A DNA stretch of 33,646 nucleotides from Treponema sp. (GCA_031280125.1 JAITHE010000144.1:1-33646); one strand, 5' to 3'; counted from the first letter of the stretch, positions 7,628 to 15,843 are shown. Notes: a model not told the origin generated them from the sequence alone. Numbers and translations: made by a program.

Positions 7628-9252
7628 ACAAGTATGTCTTTGTATCCGGCGGCGTCTGTTCCAGTCTGGGCAAAGGCGTGGCGGCCTCTTCCCTGGGGGT
7701 TCTGCTGGAAGGGCGGGGCCTTAATGTGCGTATGGTTAAATGCGACCCCTACATCAATGTGGATGCGGGAACCATGAGTCCCTATCAGCACGGCGAGGTC
7801 TACGTAACCGACGATGGAGCGGAAACGGATCTGGATCTGGGAAACTACGCCCGTTTTACCAAGGGAGTTCTCTCCAGGGCCAATTCTATTACCACCGGCC
7901 AGGTGTATAAATCGGTGATCGAAAAAGAACGGGAAGGCCGCTATCTGGGCCGCTGTGTTCAGGTCATTCCCCATATAACCGACGAGATAAAAAGCCGCAT
8001 AACGGCGGCGGCCAAGGAAGACCCCGATACGGATGTGGTAATCGTAGAAATCGGCGGTACTGTGGGGGATATTGAATCTATCCCGTTTCTGGAAGCGGCC
8101 CGGCAGATGATCCACGAATGCGGCCGGACCAATGCCCTTTCGGTTCACCTGACCCTGATCCCCGAAGTAGCCGGGGGGGAGCTGAAAACCAAGCCCACCC
8201 AGCATTCTGTTAAGGCGATGCAAGAAATGGGGATACAGCCGGACATCCTTATCTGCCGGGCCCCGGCCCTGCTGGACGAAGCGACCCGCCGGAAAATTGC
8301 CCTGTTCTGTAACGTGGAAACCGAAGCGGTTTTTACCTCCTACAACATACCTACCACGATTTACGAAATTCCTCTGGTATTCTTTGATCAGAAACTGGAT
8401 CAGGTGATCCTCAAAAAAATGGGGGTAGAAAGCCGCCATGTAGACCTGGGTTCATGGTATTCCATGATGGATCGTTTCAGGGCCCAAATAGGGGAGGTCC
8501 GCATTGGCATTGTGGGAAAATACATGGAACTCCACGACGCCTACAAATCGGTCTACGAAGCCCTGTTCCATGCCGGTCTTGCCTGCGGGGTAAGGGTGGA
8601 ACTCCGCAAAATCGACTCAACTCCCCTGGAAGACAGGTCCAGGGTACAAAACATTCTTGAGGCGGAATCGGTTGATGGCATCCTTGTTCCCGGCGGCTTT
8701 GGCCAGCGGGGCATTAACGGCATGGTTAACGCCGCCCGCTGGGCCCGGGAAAATAGGGTTCCCTATTTTGGCATCTGCCTGGGGATGCAGGTTATGGTGA
8801 TTGACTGGGGCCGGCATGTTTTGGGCTGGGAAGACGCCGATTCGACGGAATTTAACCAGGATACCCGGCACCCCGTGGTAAGCCTTCTGGAAGAGCAGGA
8901 AGATATGGTGAATTATGGGGCAACCATGCGGCTGGGCAAGTGGGAATCTGTGGTGGAGCCTGGGACCCTGATCCTGGCAGCTTACGGGGAATCCCGCATT
9001 TTTGAGCGCCACCGGCACCGTTATGAATTTTCCAATATATACCGGCAGGAAATGACCGGAACGGGCCTTAAAATAGCCGCCTTTACCCCTGGGGAAGCCC
9101 TGGTGGAATGTATTGAATGGCCGGACCATCCCTGGGGCCTGGGGGTCCAGTTTCACCCGGAATTCAAGTCCAAGCCTACCGCAGCCCATCCCCTGTTCAG
9201 AGATTTTATTGCCGCCGCCAAGGAAAAAGCCCTGGCCCGGGGGCAGTCATGA
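7624..9252 (+). CDS. pyrG: CTP synthase
   Basis: Converts UTP, ATP and glutamine to CTP. The 542-aa length is standard. The N-terminal synthetase domain has FVSGGVCSSLGKG (P-loop) and KCDPYINVDAGTMSPYQHGEV; the C-terminal glutamine amidotransferase domain has the nucleophile in FGICLGMQ and the His/Glu pair in FHPEFK. The start ATG at 7624 has a strong GGAGGG (7614-7619) and matches the family N-terminus MNKYVFVSGG; the open frame extends further upstream without homology. It overlaps lptC by ATGA. CTP is needed for CMP-sugar and phospholipid precursors, which gives some logic to its joining the envelope lpt genes. Confidence 0.97.
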   Translation: MNKYVFVSGGVCSSLGKGVAASSLGVLLEGRGLNVRMVKCDPYINVDAGTMSPYQHGEVYVTDDGAETDLDLGNYARFTKGVLSRANSITTGQVYKSVIEKEREGRYLGRCVQVIPHITDEIKSRITAAAKEDPDTDVVIVEIGGTVGDIESIPFLEAARQMIHECGRTNALSVHLTLIPEVAGGELKTKPTQHSVKAMQEMGIQPDILICRAPALLDEATRRKIALFCNVETEAVFTSYNIPTTIYEIPLVFFDQKLDQVILKKMGVESRHVDLGSWYSMMDRFRAQIGEVRIGIVGKYMELHDAYKSVYEALFHAGLACGVRVELRKIDSTPLEDRSRVQNILEAESVDGILVPGGFGQRGINGMVNAARWARENRVPYFGICLGMQVMVIDWGRHVLGWEDADSTEFNQDTRHPVVSLLEEQEDMVNYGATMRLGKWESVVEPGTLILAAYGESRIFERHRHRYEFSNIYRQEMTGTGLKIAAFTPGEALVECIEWPDHPWGLGVQFHPEFKSKPTAAHPLFRDFIAAAKEKALARGQS

Positions 9253-9857
9253 GGAAAACGCAGACCGGTTCTGGGGGGGTAGTTTTTCTGGTTATTCCGG
9301 CCCTTCTTTTTTCCTGTTCCTTCAACTATGATGTCCCCCCCACGGGTGAACAGGAATCGAACCTTGTCCTGGTGGAAACCGAATATGTCCGCATGAAGAA
9401 CGGCAGCCCTGAGATACGGGTAACGGCGGCGGAAGTCCGTCAGTATGAAAAAATACATGTCATGGAACTGGATAATTTTTCCTTTGAACAGTACAATGCC
9501 GCCGGACCGGGGACGGAGCAGATTCCCAGCGTAACTACCCTGGGAAAGGCCGGATCGGCCAGGCTGGAAACCGATACGGGTAACTTTGTTATGAGGGGCG
9601 GAATTGTCATGGAGATCATTCCAGAAGAAATGACCATGGAAACTTCCCATATTTCCTGGAACAACAAGGAGCGGCTTCTTACAGCTCCCAACGAAGTAAG
9701 TATAGTCCGCAGGGATGGAACCTCCATGCACGGCAGGGATTTTTCCGCAGACGCCGGCAGGAAGACCTGGGAATTCAAGACCCCGGTGGAGGGTACATTT
9801 GTCGATGAGGAAGGGGGGGCCGAAGCCGGGGAAGAAGAACAGGAAGCCGGGCCATGA
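9249..9857 (+). CDS. lptC: LptC-like lipoprotein of the lipid transport bridge
   Basis: LptC links the inner-membrane LptB2FG extractor to periplasmic LptA. The 202-aa protein starts with a basic residue, a hydrophobic stretch (11-21) and a lipobox-like LFSC, so C23 is probably lipidated; in Enterobacteria LptC is instead held by a transmembrane helix. A relaxed lipobox of this kind is typical of spirochaetes. The rest is beta-rich (LptC/DUF1239 type), with RVTAAEVRQYEK, a MRGGIVMEI strand and SWNNKERLLTAPNEVSIVRRDG, and an acidic tail. The ATG overlaps the pyrG stop and the stop overlaps the lptA start. Identification rests on weak sequence signature plus strong context. Confidence 0.82.
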   Translation: MRKTQTGSGGVVFLVIPALLFSCSFNYDVPPTGEQESNLVLVETEYVRMKNGSPEIRVTAAEVRQYEKIHVMELDNFSFEQYNAAGPGTEQIPSVTTLGKAGSARLETDTGNFVMRGGIVMEIIPEEMTMETSHISWNNKERLLTAPNEVSIVRRDGTSMHGRDFSADAGRKTWEFKTPVEGTFVDEEGGAEAGEEEQEAGP

Positions 9858-10483
9858 AGCGGATGTTCCCCCTGGTTTTTTCTGTTCTGGTTTTGCTGAT
9901 CCCCGCAGGGACCCTTGCGGCGGATACCTTTACCTTTAAGGCGAACCGCATGAGCGGCAGCCGCGCCGCCGGCAGGGAAATGCTGGTACTCACCGGCAAT
10001 GCGGAGGTCCATTCCGATACCATACTGCTCCGGGCGGATCGTATTGAATTACAGGGAAAAAACAACGAATTTATTGACTGCTCCGGTAATGTATGGGGCT
10101 TTGAAGAAGAAAAAAACATTATTTTTCAGAGCGACCGGCTGCGCTATGACAGGACCCTAAAAATTGCCCGGCTGGAGGGCAATGCCACCCTGGAGGACAG
10201 GCAGAACGAGGTAGTGGCCAAGGGTCAATTTATAGAGTACAACGACGCCACGGAAATCGCCGTTTTTCAGGTTGCGGTACGGCTTTTTAGGGAAAATATC
10301 GTATGCCGTTCCGATTACGCCCTGTACCGCCGGGCGGAAAAACTGCTGGATTTATCGGGCTTTCCGGTGGTATTCAAAAAGAGCGATGAATTCAGGGCCG
10401 AGCGAATCCGGGTAGATCTGGATACGGAAGATGTCTCCATGGAAGGGACAGTATCGGGAGCCATAAAGAATGAGGAATCCTAA
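9854..10483 (+). CDS. lptA: LptA/OstA-type periplasmic lipid-bridge protein
   Basis: The 209-aa protein has a Sec signal peptide (residues 1-22, cleavage after TLAA) and an OstA-like beta-jellyroll: FKANRMSG, LTGNAEVHSDTILLRADRIEL, FIDCSGNVWGF, LEGNATLEDRQNEVVAKGQFIEYND are repeating strand units of the fold. In LPS-makers LptA forms the periplasmic bridge that carries LPS to LptD. The gene overlaps lptC by ATGA and lptB by one base (TAATG). Treponemes are generally held to lack lipid A, so the cargo is an open question. Confidence 0.88.
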   Translation: MKRMFPLVFSVLVLLIPAGTLAADTFTFKANRMSGSRAAGREMLVLTGNAEVHSDTILLRADRIELQGKNNEFIDCSGNVWGFEEEKNIIFQSDRLRYDRTLKIARLEGNATLEDRQNEVVAKGQFIEYNDATEIAVFQVAVRLFRENIVCRSDYALYRRAEKLLDLSGFPVVFKKSDEFRAERIRVDLDTEDVSMEGTVSGAIKNEES

Positions 10484-11304
10484 TGGCTTTTGACGGCTTT
10501 TTTATCCCCCCCGGCGCAGCTCCCCTGCCTGGCATGGGGAACATGTTCGGCGGCGCCCCGCGGGATCCTTCCAGGTCTTTGTACAACCTGGAAGTAAGGG
10601 GGCTGTACAAACGCTTCAACAAGCGGGAAGTTGTCCGGGGCATAGACTTTGCCATACACAGCGGTGAAGTGGCGGGACTTTTGGGGCCCAACGGGGCGGG
10701 AAAAACCACGACCTTTTATATCATCGTTGGATTTCACCGGCCCAGTTCCGGCAAGGTAATGCTTAATCAAAAGGAGATCACCCGGGATCCCATGTATAAA
10801 CGGGCCAGGCTGGGAATAACCTATCTGCCCCAGGATGCTTCGGTATTCCGCAAACTTACGGTAGAAAAAAACCTCTGGGCCATTTTGGAAACCCGCCGGG
10901 GCATGACCAAACGGGAAAGAAAAAACAGGCTGGACCAGCTTCTGGAAGAATTTGGCATTGACAAGATCCGCAGCCAATACGGCTATACCCTTTCCGGGGG
11001 TGAACGGCGCCGCACTGAAATAGCCCGGGCCATGGCGACGGATCCCAAATTTCTGCTGCTGGATGAGCCCTTTGCGGGGATCGATCCCAAAACGGTTTTT
11101 GAACTTAAGATGATTATTACCCGTCTGGCTGCACAGGGAATAGGGGTGTTGATAACCGACCACAATGTCCGGGACACCCTGGAAATTACCACGGAGGCCT
11201 TTATTATAAACGACGGGCGTATCGTATCCCAGGGTGATAAAGATACTATCCTGGCAGATTCCACAGTCCGGGACATTTATCTGGGCAACGAGTTCAAGAT
11301 GTAA
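10483..11304 (+). CDS. lptB: Lipid-bridge ABC transporter ATPase
   Basis: ATPase that powers extraction of the outer-membrane lipid with LptFG (not in this window). Walker A is GPNGAGKT (68-75), the Q-loop is in YLPQDASVF, the signature is LSGGERRR, Walker B is FLLLDEPFAGIDP and the switch histidine is in ITDHNV; GERRRTEIARA and FAGIDP are typical of LptB over other ABC ATPases. At 273 aa it is about 30 residues longer than E. coli LptB because of a proline/glycine-rich N-terminal extension (1-35). If that extension is not translated, no better start is visible before NLEVRGL. Last gene of the pyrG-lpt unit. Confidence 0.95.
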   Translation: MAFDGFFIPPGAAPLPGMGNMFGGAPRDPSRSLYNLEVRGLYKRFNKREVVRGIDFAIHSGEVAGLLGPNGAGKTTTFYIIVGFHRPSSGKVMLNQKEITRDPMYKRARLGITYLPQDASVFRKLTVEKNLWAILETRRGMTKRERKNRLDQLLEEFGIDKIRSQYGYTLSGGERRRTEIARAMATDPKFLLLDEPFAGIDPKTVFELKMIITRLAAQGIGVLITDHNVRDTLEITTEAFIINDGRIVSQGDKDTILADSTVRDIYLGNEFKM

Positions 11305-11309
11305 AGGGG

Positions 11310-11322
11310 TTAGGCATCCTAA
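11310..11322. terminator. Weak hairpin between converging lptB and hemerythrin genes
   Basis: TTAGG (11310-11314), CAT, CCTAA (11318-11322), followed on the plus strand by a T-rich stretch. Only five base pairs, so weak. Confidence 0.25.
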
Positions 11323-11331
11323 AATCTTTCT

Positions 11332-11781
11332 TTAGACCCGCATCTTTTCTATGCCCCGGCCTTCGGTTATCTTGTTAAAATAGGCAACATATTTTTTATC
11401 AAAACGCTTGATATGATTGATAACCCACCATTTGGCATAGCTGGCAAACATAAGGAGGTTAATGCTCCCCGATGTCCGGAATTGTTTAACGTTATCCACC
11501 AGGGTGGCGATAAATTCCTCATGTTCCTTTTTGTGGTCCACATATTCAAAGAACTGAAACTTTGTGGCAATCATCAGATCTTCTTCGGTTTTGAAGTGGG
11601 TTTTAACCAGCGTAGCCGCCGCCCCTATGGTCGCTGCAAAGTAGTGATTTTCCTCCGCGTCATCGCCCGTACAATGGGAAAACAAATCCGTAGTATAGTC
11701 AAATATTTTCCTGTGCTGTTCGTTGATTTTTTTAACACCCTCTTTCAGCATTAGGATCAAGTTTTTATCTGCCGCCGCCAT
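11332..11781 (-). CDS. Bacteriohemerythrin
   Basis: Di-iron oxygen-binding four-helix bundle of 149 aa. All seven family ligands can be placed: H23 (NEQHRK), H62 and E66 (HFKTEE), H83 and H87 (HKKEH), H123 and D128 (HIKRFD). It has no signal peptide and no attached receptor or kinase domain, so it is a free cytoplasmic protein that may bind or deliver O2, or detoxify it in an anaerobic host. It has its own strong promoter and is followed 27 bp on by converging lptB. Confidence 0.93.
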   Translation of the reverse strand: MAAADKNLILMLKEGVKKINEQHRKIFDYTTDLFSHCTGDDAEENHYFAATIGAAATLVKTHFKTEEDLMIATKFQFFEYVDHKKEHEEFIATLVDNVKQFRTSGSINLLMFASYAKWWVINHIKRFDKKYVAYFNKITEGRGIEKMRV

Positions 11782-11845
11782 ATTTGTACCAACCTATATA
11801 GGGATCTGCTTATTTTATCATAAAATTCTTTGGGAAAATTGTCAA
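11782..11845 (-). promoter_or_regulatory. Promoter and leader of the hemerythrin gene, with palindrome
   Basis: Minus strand: perfect TTGACA (11845-11840), 17-nt spacer, TATGAT (11822-11817). The leader is about 28 nt and contains a perfect 10-bp palindrome CCTATATAGG (11793-11802), a candidate operator or small structure. The Shine-Dalgarno is poor. This is among the best promoters in the window. Confidence 0.65.
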
Positions 11846-11893
11846 ACCTCCTCTATAAAAATAGCGGCCCTGTCCGGTTTTCAGACAACCCTC

Positions 11894-12640
11894 TTATTCC
11901 GTATAAAGCTCCCGCAGACGGTGCGGATCGGCCTTGAGTTCCCTCGTAATATACCGGTCCAGGCCGCCGTAATTGTCGATTTCCGCCAGGGCGGCTAAAA
12001 GGTACTCTTCCCGGACGGTCATATAGGGGATCATATAGGGCCTGGTTTTCTCATGGATCGCGTAAACGGGCCGCAGATGCTTCGTGGATGCCAGGTAATC
12101 TTCCATTATTACATCCCTGGCCGCCCCCAGGGCATGGAGCAGCAGCGCCGAAGCCAGGCCGGTCCGGTCCTTTCCCGCCGAACAGTGGAAAAGCAGGGGG
12201 GTGTTGGCGGATTCAGCCAGCAGGGCAAAAAGTTCCCGGTACAGAGGGATTGCCTCCCTGGGAAGAACCGAATAGAGGGTTATCATTTCAGCGGCGGCCC
12301 CCTCCGGGCTGGGGTTAAAAGCCCATCCCCCCGAAGGAGAAAGGGACCCCATAAGATTTCCCGCATCAATGGGTAGTTCCGCCACCCTGTCAACCGTGGC
12401 AATTCTGTCGTCCGGGGCGGCCTGTTTTTCCTCCGGGGCGCGAAAATCCACAATGGTCTTGATCCGCCGGTCTTCCAGGCATTTTTTGTCGGCGGCGCTT
12501 AGGCCAAAGAGGTCCCCGGAACGGTAAATACGGCCCCATTTAACATGCCTTTGACCGCTTCCGAAAGCTGTAAGGAGGTATCCACCCAGTTCCCGTACAT
12601 TGTGGGCCTTTTCCAGAACAAGAAGCCTCTGCTGATCCAT
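11894..12640 (-). CDS. Tyrosine-protein phosphatase (dual-specificity-like, Tyr_phosphatase 3 family)
   Basis: The 248-aa protein has the family's N-terminal NVRELGGY, the strand IKTIVDFRAPEE and the active-site P-loop HCSAGKDRTG with nucleophile C153 and R159. The extra Lys in the loop resembles phosphatases of this group that also take phosphoinositides, so the substrate could be protein or lipid. No signal peptide. It is transcribed away from the RNA-binding gene at 12707 from a promoter overlapping that gene's promoter. A gap of 112 bp with the hemerythrin promoter separates it from the next gene. Confidence 0.9.
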   Translation of the reverse strand: MDQQRLLVLEKAHNVRELGGYLLTAFGSGQRHVKWGRIYRSGDLFGLSAADKKCLEDRRIKTIVDFRAPEEKQAAPDDRIATVDRVAELPIDAGNLMGSLSPSGGWAFNPSPEGAAAEMITLYSVLPREAIPLYRELFALLAESANTPLLFHCSAGKDRTGLASALLLHALGAARDVIMEDYLASTKHLRPVYAIHEKTRPYMIPYMTVREEYLLAALAEIDNYGGLDRYITRELKADPHRLRELYTE

Positions 12641-12651
12641 AGTCTTTTTTA

Positions 12652-12680
12652 AGAATACTGAAAATTCTATCTTGAGTAAA
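12652..12680 (-). promoter_or_regulatory. Promoter for the tyrosine phosphatase
   Basis: Minus strand: TTTACT (12680-12675), 17-nt spacer, TATTCT (12657-12652), 11 nt before the ATG at 12640. The leader would be only a few bases and has no Shine-Dalgarno. Its -35 overlaps the -35 of the opposite promoter. Confidence 0.45.
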
Positions 12681-12706
12681 CCGTATGACCATGCTTTAAT
12701 GGGTAC
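12672..12706 (+). promoter_or_regulatory. Promoter for the DbpA-domain gene, predicted leaderless
   Basis: TTGAGT (12672-12677), 17-nt spacer, TTTAAT (12695-12700), 6 nt (GGGTAC), ATG at 12707. No Shine-Dalgarno. Shares bases 12675-12677 with the -35 of the divergent promoter. Confidence 0.55.
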
Positions 12707-13342
12707 ATGAATGAAGAAAGCCTCAGAAAACGTATCCGCGGCCTTTTGGAAGAGATCCAGACCGGGGCGGATCCGGTTCTTTTAACCCGCTGCCGTTCTA
12801 TATTCCGGCAGGAGGTATCCTTTTTTCACCGTTCCTACATGGCCGCCTATCTTCTGTTGATGGCCGAAGGGGCGGCGGCGCCTCAGTCCGGGGGTGGACA
12901 ACAGGAAAGGAAGATCCGCAGGGACAGGGGTGAATCCAGAAACAGGACCGGTAAACCCCAGAGGCAGGAAAGCGCCGAGCCGGTCCATTATTTAGGCGAT
13001 GAAGAGTCGGCGCGTCTTTTTATCAGCGTAGGCCGGAACCGCAAAGTGTTCCCCCGGGAGATTCTGGCTCTGATAAACGCCAAAACCCAGATCCCCAGGG
13101 ATGACATTGGCAATATCCGCATTTTGGACAACTATTCATTTATCCAGGTCCGTACCGGCGCGGCGGAAATGGTGATTCGGGCACTAAACGGCCACAGTTT
13201 CCGGGGGCGTACCCTTACGGTAAACTATGCCCGGAACCGCCGGGACGAAGAAGAACCGGGTGCCGGAGGCGTACCGGAAATTCCCGCCAAAGAAGAATCT
13301 GGCCTGCCCCCTGCGCCGGACTTTCCCGGTACAGAAAACTGA
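12707..13342 (+). CDS. Stand-alone DbpA-type RNA-binding domain protein
   Basis: A 211-aa protein. An N-terminal helical part (1-60) and a basic disordered linker (about 60-95) precede an RRM-like DbpA/CsdA C-terminal domain (about 100-172): RLFISVGRNRKVFPREILALI, IGNIRILDNYSFIQV and GRTLTVNYARN. In DEAD-box helicases such as DbpA this domain docks on structured RNA. Here the helicase part is absent, so it may act as an RNA chaperone or adaptor. The stop overlaps the next ATG by one base (TGATG), so the hydrolase downstream is translationally coupled. The first codon sits at the predicted transcription start. Confidence 0.85.
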   Translation: MNEESLRKRIRGLLEEIQTGADPVLLTRCRSIFRQEVSFFHRSYMAAYLLLMAEGAAAPQSGGGQQERKIRRDRGESRNRTGKPQRQESAEPVHYLGDEESARLFISVGRNRKVFPREILALINAKTQIPRDDIGNIRILDNYSFIQVRTGAAEMVIRALNGHSFRGRTLTVNYARNRRDEEEPGAGGVPEIPAKEESGLPPAPDFPGTEN

Positions 13343-13974
13343 TGCTTAACCGGATCATTACAGGCGAATTACAGACCAACTGCTGGATCATCCCTCTGGA
13401 AAAGGGAGTGTGCATTGTGGTTGATCCCGGCGGTGAAGGGAATCTGATCCTTGCCCGGCTCCACGCCCTGAAGTCCCGGCCCCGGTACATCGTCTTAACC
13501 CACGCCCATTTTGATCATGTGGCGGCCCTGCCGGAACTGGCCGCAGCCTTTCCCGAAGCGGAGATTGGAGTTCACCCTGCAGAAGAGGCCAAGCTGGGGC
13601 CTCAGTCCCTGGCCCTGCATCAGCGGGACTTTGCCAGTGCAGGGGCCTATTCTTATGTGGACGCCCTGTGGAAATCCCTGCCGGAGGCATCGATGCTTCT
13701 TGAAGAAGGAAGCGCACTGGGGCCTTTCAAGGTGCTGCATCTTCCCGGGCACAGTCCCGGATCCATCGCCCTGTACTGGGAGGAGGAAAAGCTCCTCCTG
13801 AGCGGCGATACTCTTTTTAATGCGGGAGTGGGCCGGACGGACCTGCCCGGGGGGAACGAAGAACTGATTGGCAGGAGCCTTGCCCGGCTTTTTGCTATGG
13901 ACGGAGACATCCAAGTGTATCCCGGTCACGGCCCCGCCACAACCATACGCCGGGAAAGGAACCGGTACAGGTAG
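13342..13974 (+). CDS. Metallo-beta-lactamase-fold hydrolase (glyoxalase II-like)
   Basis: A 210-aa hydrolase of the MBL superfamily. The zinc motif HAHFDH (H54, H56, D58, H59), the later HLPGHSPGS histidine, the bridging aspartate in LLSGDTLF and the last histidine in YPGHGP are all present, as in small glyoxalase II/GloB-like thioesterases. The segment FNAGVGRTDLPGG is typical of that group. Substrate unknown. Begins inside the stop of the RNA-binding gene. Confidence 0.9.
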   Translation: MLNRIITGELQTNCWIIPLEKGVCIVVDPGGEGNLILARLHALKSRPRYIVLTHAHFDHVAALPELAAAFPEAEIGVHPAEEAKLGPQSLALHQRDFASAGAYSYVDALWKSLPEASMLLEEGSALGPFKVLHLPGHSPGSIALYWEEEKLLLSGDTLFNAGVGRTDLPGGNEELIGRSLARLFAMDGDIQVYPGHGPATTIRRERNRYR

Positions 13975-14001
13975 CCTGTGGAAACTGGAATACCGGAGGC
14001 C

Positions 14002-15843
14002 CTATTTTTGTCCGATTACCGAGTCGACCAGGGTTTTAAGCCCCGGATCAAGGCTCTTGGGGGTATCCGCGGCTTTTTTGTCCACATAACTGACTCCATT
14101 TCTCCGCTTGATTACCTCTGGATCCGGCCCGTCAAGCATTTCAGGTTCCTGCCGGGTTTCATTCTGAAAGGGCCTGTAAACCAGCGAGACAGCATAACCC
14201 CCGTCAAGCTCCTCCAGGTATCCTGAATTTTTTGTATCGCCGGAGCTTTCCATCCCGGAAAAATGGGCCCGTATTTCTTCAAAGGGCGAAACAATTTCCA
14301 GCTCCGGATCTGGTCCCGGGGCGTCTTCTTCCGGGGAAACGCTGAATTCTATCTGGCTTGCCAGATCTTCCTGGCTGGGACCGGTTCTTGTGCCAAAAAT
14401 CCCGGAAGGCGGCGGTGATACATTTTGTGGACCCTCCGTATCATCCTCCAGTTCTTCTAATTCTTCTAATTCACCATTTTCTTCCAGCGAGACAGGTTCT
14501 GCCTCTTCCGGTTCCGCATCTTCAAGAACTTCCACCTCTTCCACCGTTTCCCCTTCGGGCTGTTCCAGAACTGCGGATCCTGCACCCTGGACTCCCGCCA
14601 ACATTCTGCTTACTATACTTTGCAGCCTATCCTCATCAATGACCAGGGGTTCACGCCTGCCCCCAACGGCGGCAAGGATTTCGTCCCAGGATGTATCAAT
14701 AAGAGCGTCAATGTCTTCAAGCAGGGCGGGCGTTTTTTTTCCTATCCCCCGCTTTAATTCAACCCGCACATCTTCCCGGCGCTGTTCCAGTTTCCGGTAC
14801 CAGTGATTCCAGTCCGTATCCTGCCTGTGTTCGTAATATTCCCGGATCAATGAAAGCTTAAGCTGCTTGATCCGGTTTTGGACTACCGTCATAGTATCGG
14901 CCCGCAGGTTCAAGATCATAAAAACAGAAAGGTACACCGTAAGAAAAATCGCGGCCAAAAGGATGATCTTCATCGCCGGGGGCAGAATAAAAAGCGCTTC
15001 CTCCACTACCCGCCCGGCAATCAGTCCCCGCTCCGTTTTCGCCGACAACAGAACCAGGGTAGAGTCGGAACTGCGGGAACGGAGGGCGTGGGGTCCCAAA
15101 AGGCCCTCTTCCCATACCGAAGCAATCACCGGCAAAATAACCTCCCTGCCGGCATAGGGAAGCCCCAAAACCAGCCCGGGGGGTACGGCGGTAGCGGCAA
15201 GATCCTCCCCTATCCTAACGCGCCCTTCCGCCACAAGCTGTTCCGTTACGGCCCGGACTGCAAGGGCGTAAAAAGCCGTACCCCGGTATACTTCCATGGA
15301 ATCATAAAAAGGAAAAGAAAAGACAATGCGCTCGTTGACTTGATCCGGAATGATCCGCGGCTCCCCGCCGGAGGGAACCGCCAGCTCCGCATAGGGAACA
15401 AAAGGAACAGCCTCGTTGTAGTTTTTATAGGTCAAGGATTCGCTGGCCCGGCTTTGAACATCGGCGGCACTGGTGGAAAAATGGATCCGCAGGCCGCCCG
15501 CATCAACAAAACGTACCGATTGCAGGCCCCTCTGGGTTTCCATAAGCGTCCCAAAAAGCCGGGTCCGGTTATAAATGTCCTCCGCCGTCTGATCGGGGAG
15601 AAAACTTCTTTTTACCGCTTCATCCTGAAGGGAGGCGGCAAAAAGCCCCTCCAGTTGATCAAAAAAACGCTGGATTGTTTCCGCATCCTGCCGGACTTCC
15701 CTGGTTAAGGAATTGGTAATCGACGGATTATAAAAACGGGTTTCGATGAGATTGAAAAGTCCGGTAAAGGCCAAAACGGAAAAAATTACCGTACATACCA
15801 CCGCGAGGAGAAGGCTGAAAACGGCCCTTTGCGAAACTGTCAC
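14002..15843 (-). CDS. Two-TM membrane protein with Cache-like extracytoplasmic domain and acidic cytoplasmic tail
   Basis: A 613-aa protein I do not recognise by name. It has TM1 (about 8-30), an extracytoplasmic region (31-286) whose alternating strands (RGLQSVRFVDAGGLRIHFST, RIVFSFPFYD, YRGTAFYALAV) resemble a double-Cache sensor, and TM2 (287-311). The cytoplasmic part starts with a helical segment (about 320-420) and continues into a very acidic, Glu-rich low-complexity stretch (about 433-480) and a proline-rich tail. There is no HAMP, kinase or methyl-accepting signature, so if it senses a ligand its output is unknown. The start is a GTG at 15843; the nearest upstream ATGs are out of frame and TM1 begins eight residues in. 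It diverges from hflX. Confidence 0.8.
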   Translation of the reverse strand: MTVSQRAVFSLLLAVVCTVIFSVLAFTGLFNLIETRFYNPSITNSLTREVRQDAETIQRFFDQLEGLFAASLQDEAVKRSFLPDQTAEDIYNRTRLFGTLMETQRGLQSVRFVDAGGLRIHFSTSAADVQSRASESLTYKNYNEAVPFVPYAELAVPSGGEPRIIPDQVNERIVFSFPFYDSMEVYRGTAFYALAVRAVTEQLVAEGRVRIGEDLAATAVPPGLVLGLPYAGREVILPVIASVWEEGLLGPHALRSRSSDSTLVLLSAKTERGLIAGRVVEEALFILPPAMKIILLAAIFLTVYLSVFMILNLRADTMTVVQNRIKQLKLSLIREYYEHRQDTDWNHWYRKLEQRREDVRVELKRGIGKKTPALLEDIDALIDTSWDEILAAVGGRREPLVIDEDRLQSIVSRMLAGVQGAGSAVLEQPEGETVEEVEVLEDAEPEEAEPVSLEENGELEELEELEDDTEGPQNVSPPPSGIFGTRTGPSQEDLASQIEFSVSPEEDAPGPDPELEIVSPFEEIRAHFSGMESSGDTKNSGYLEELDGGYAVSLVYRPFQNETRQEPEMLDGPDPEVIKRRNGVSYVDKKAADTPKSLDPGLKTLVDSVIGQK

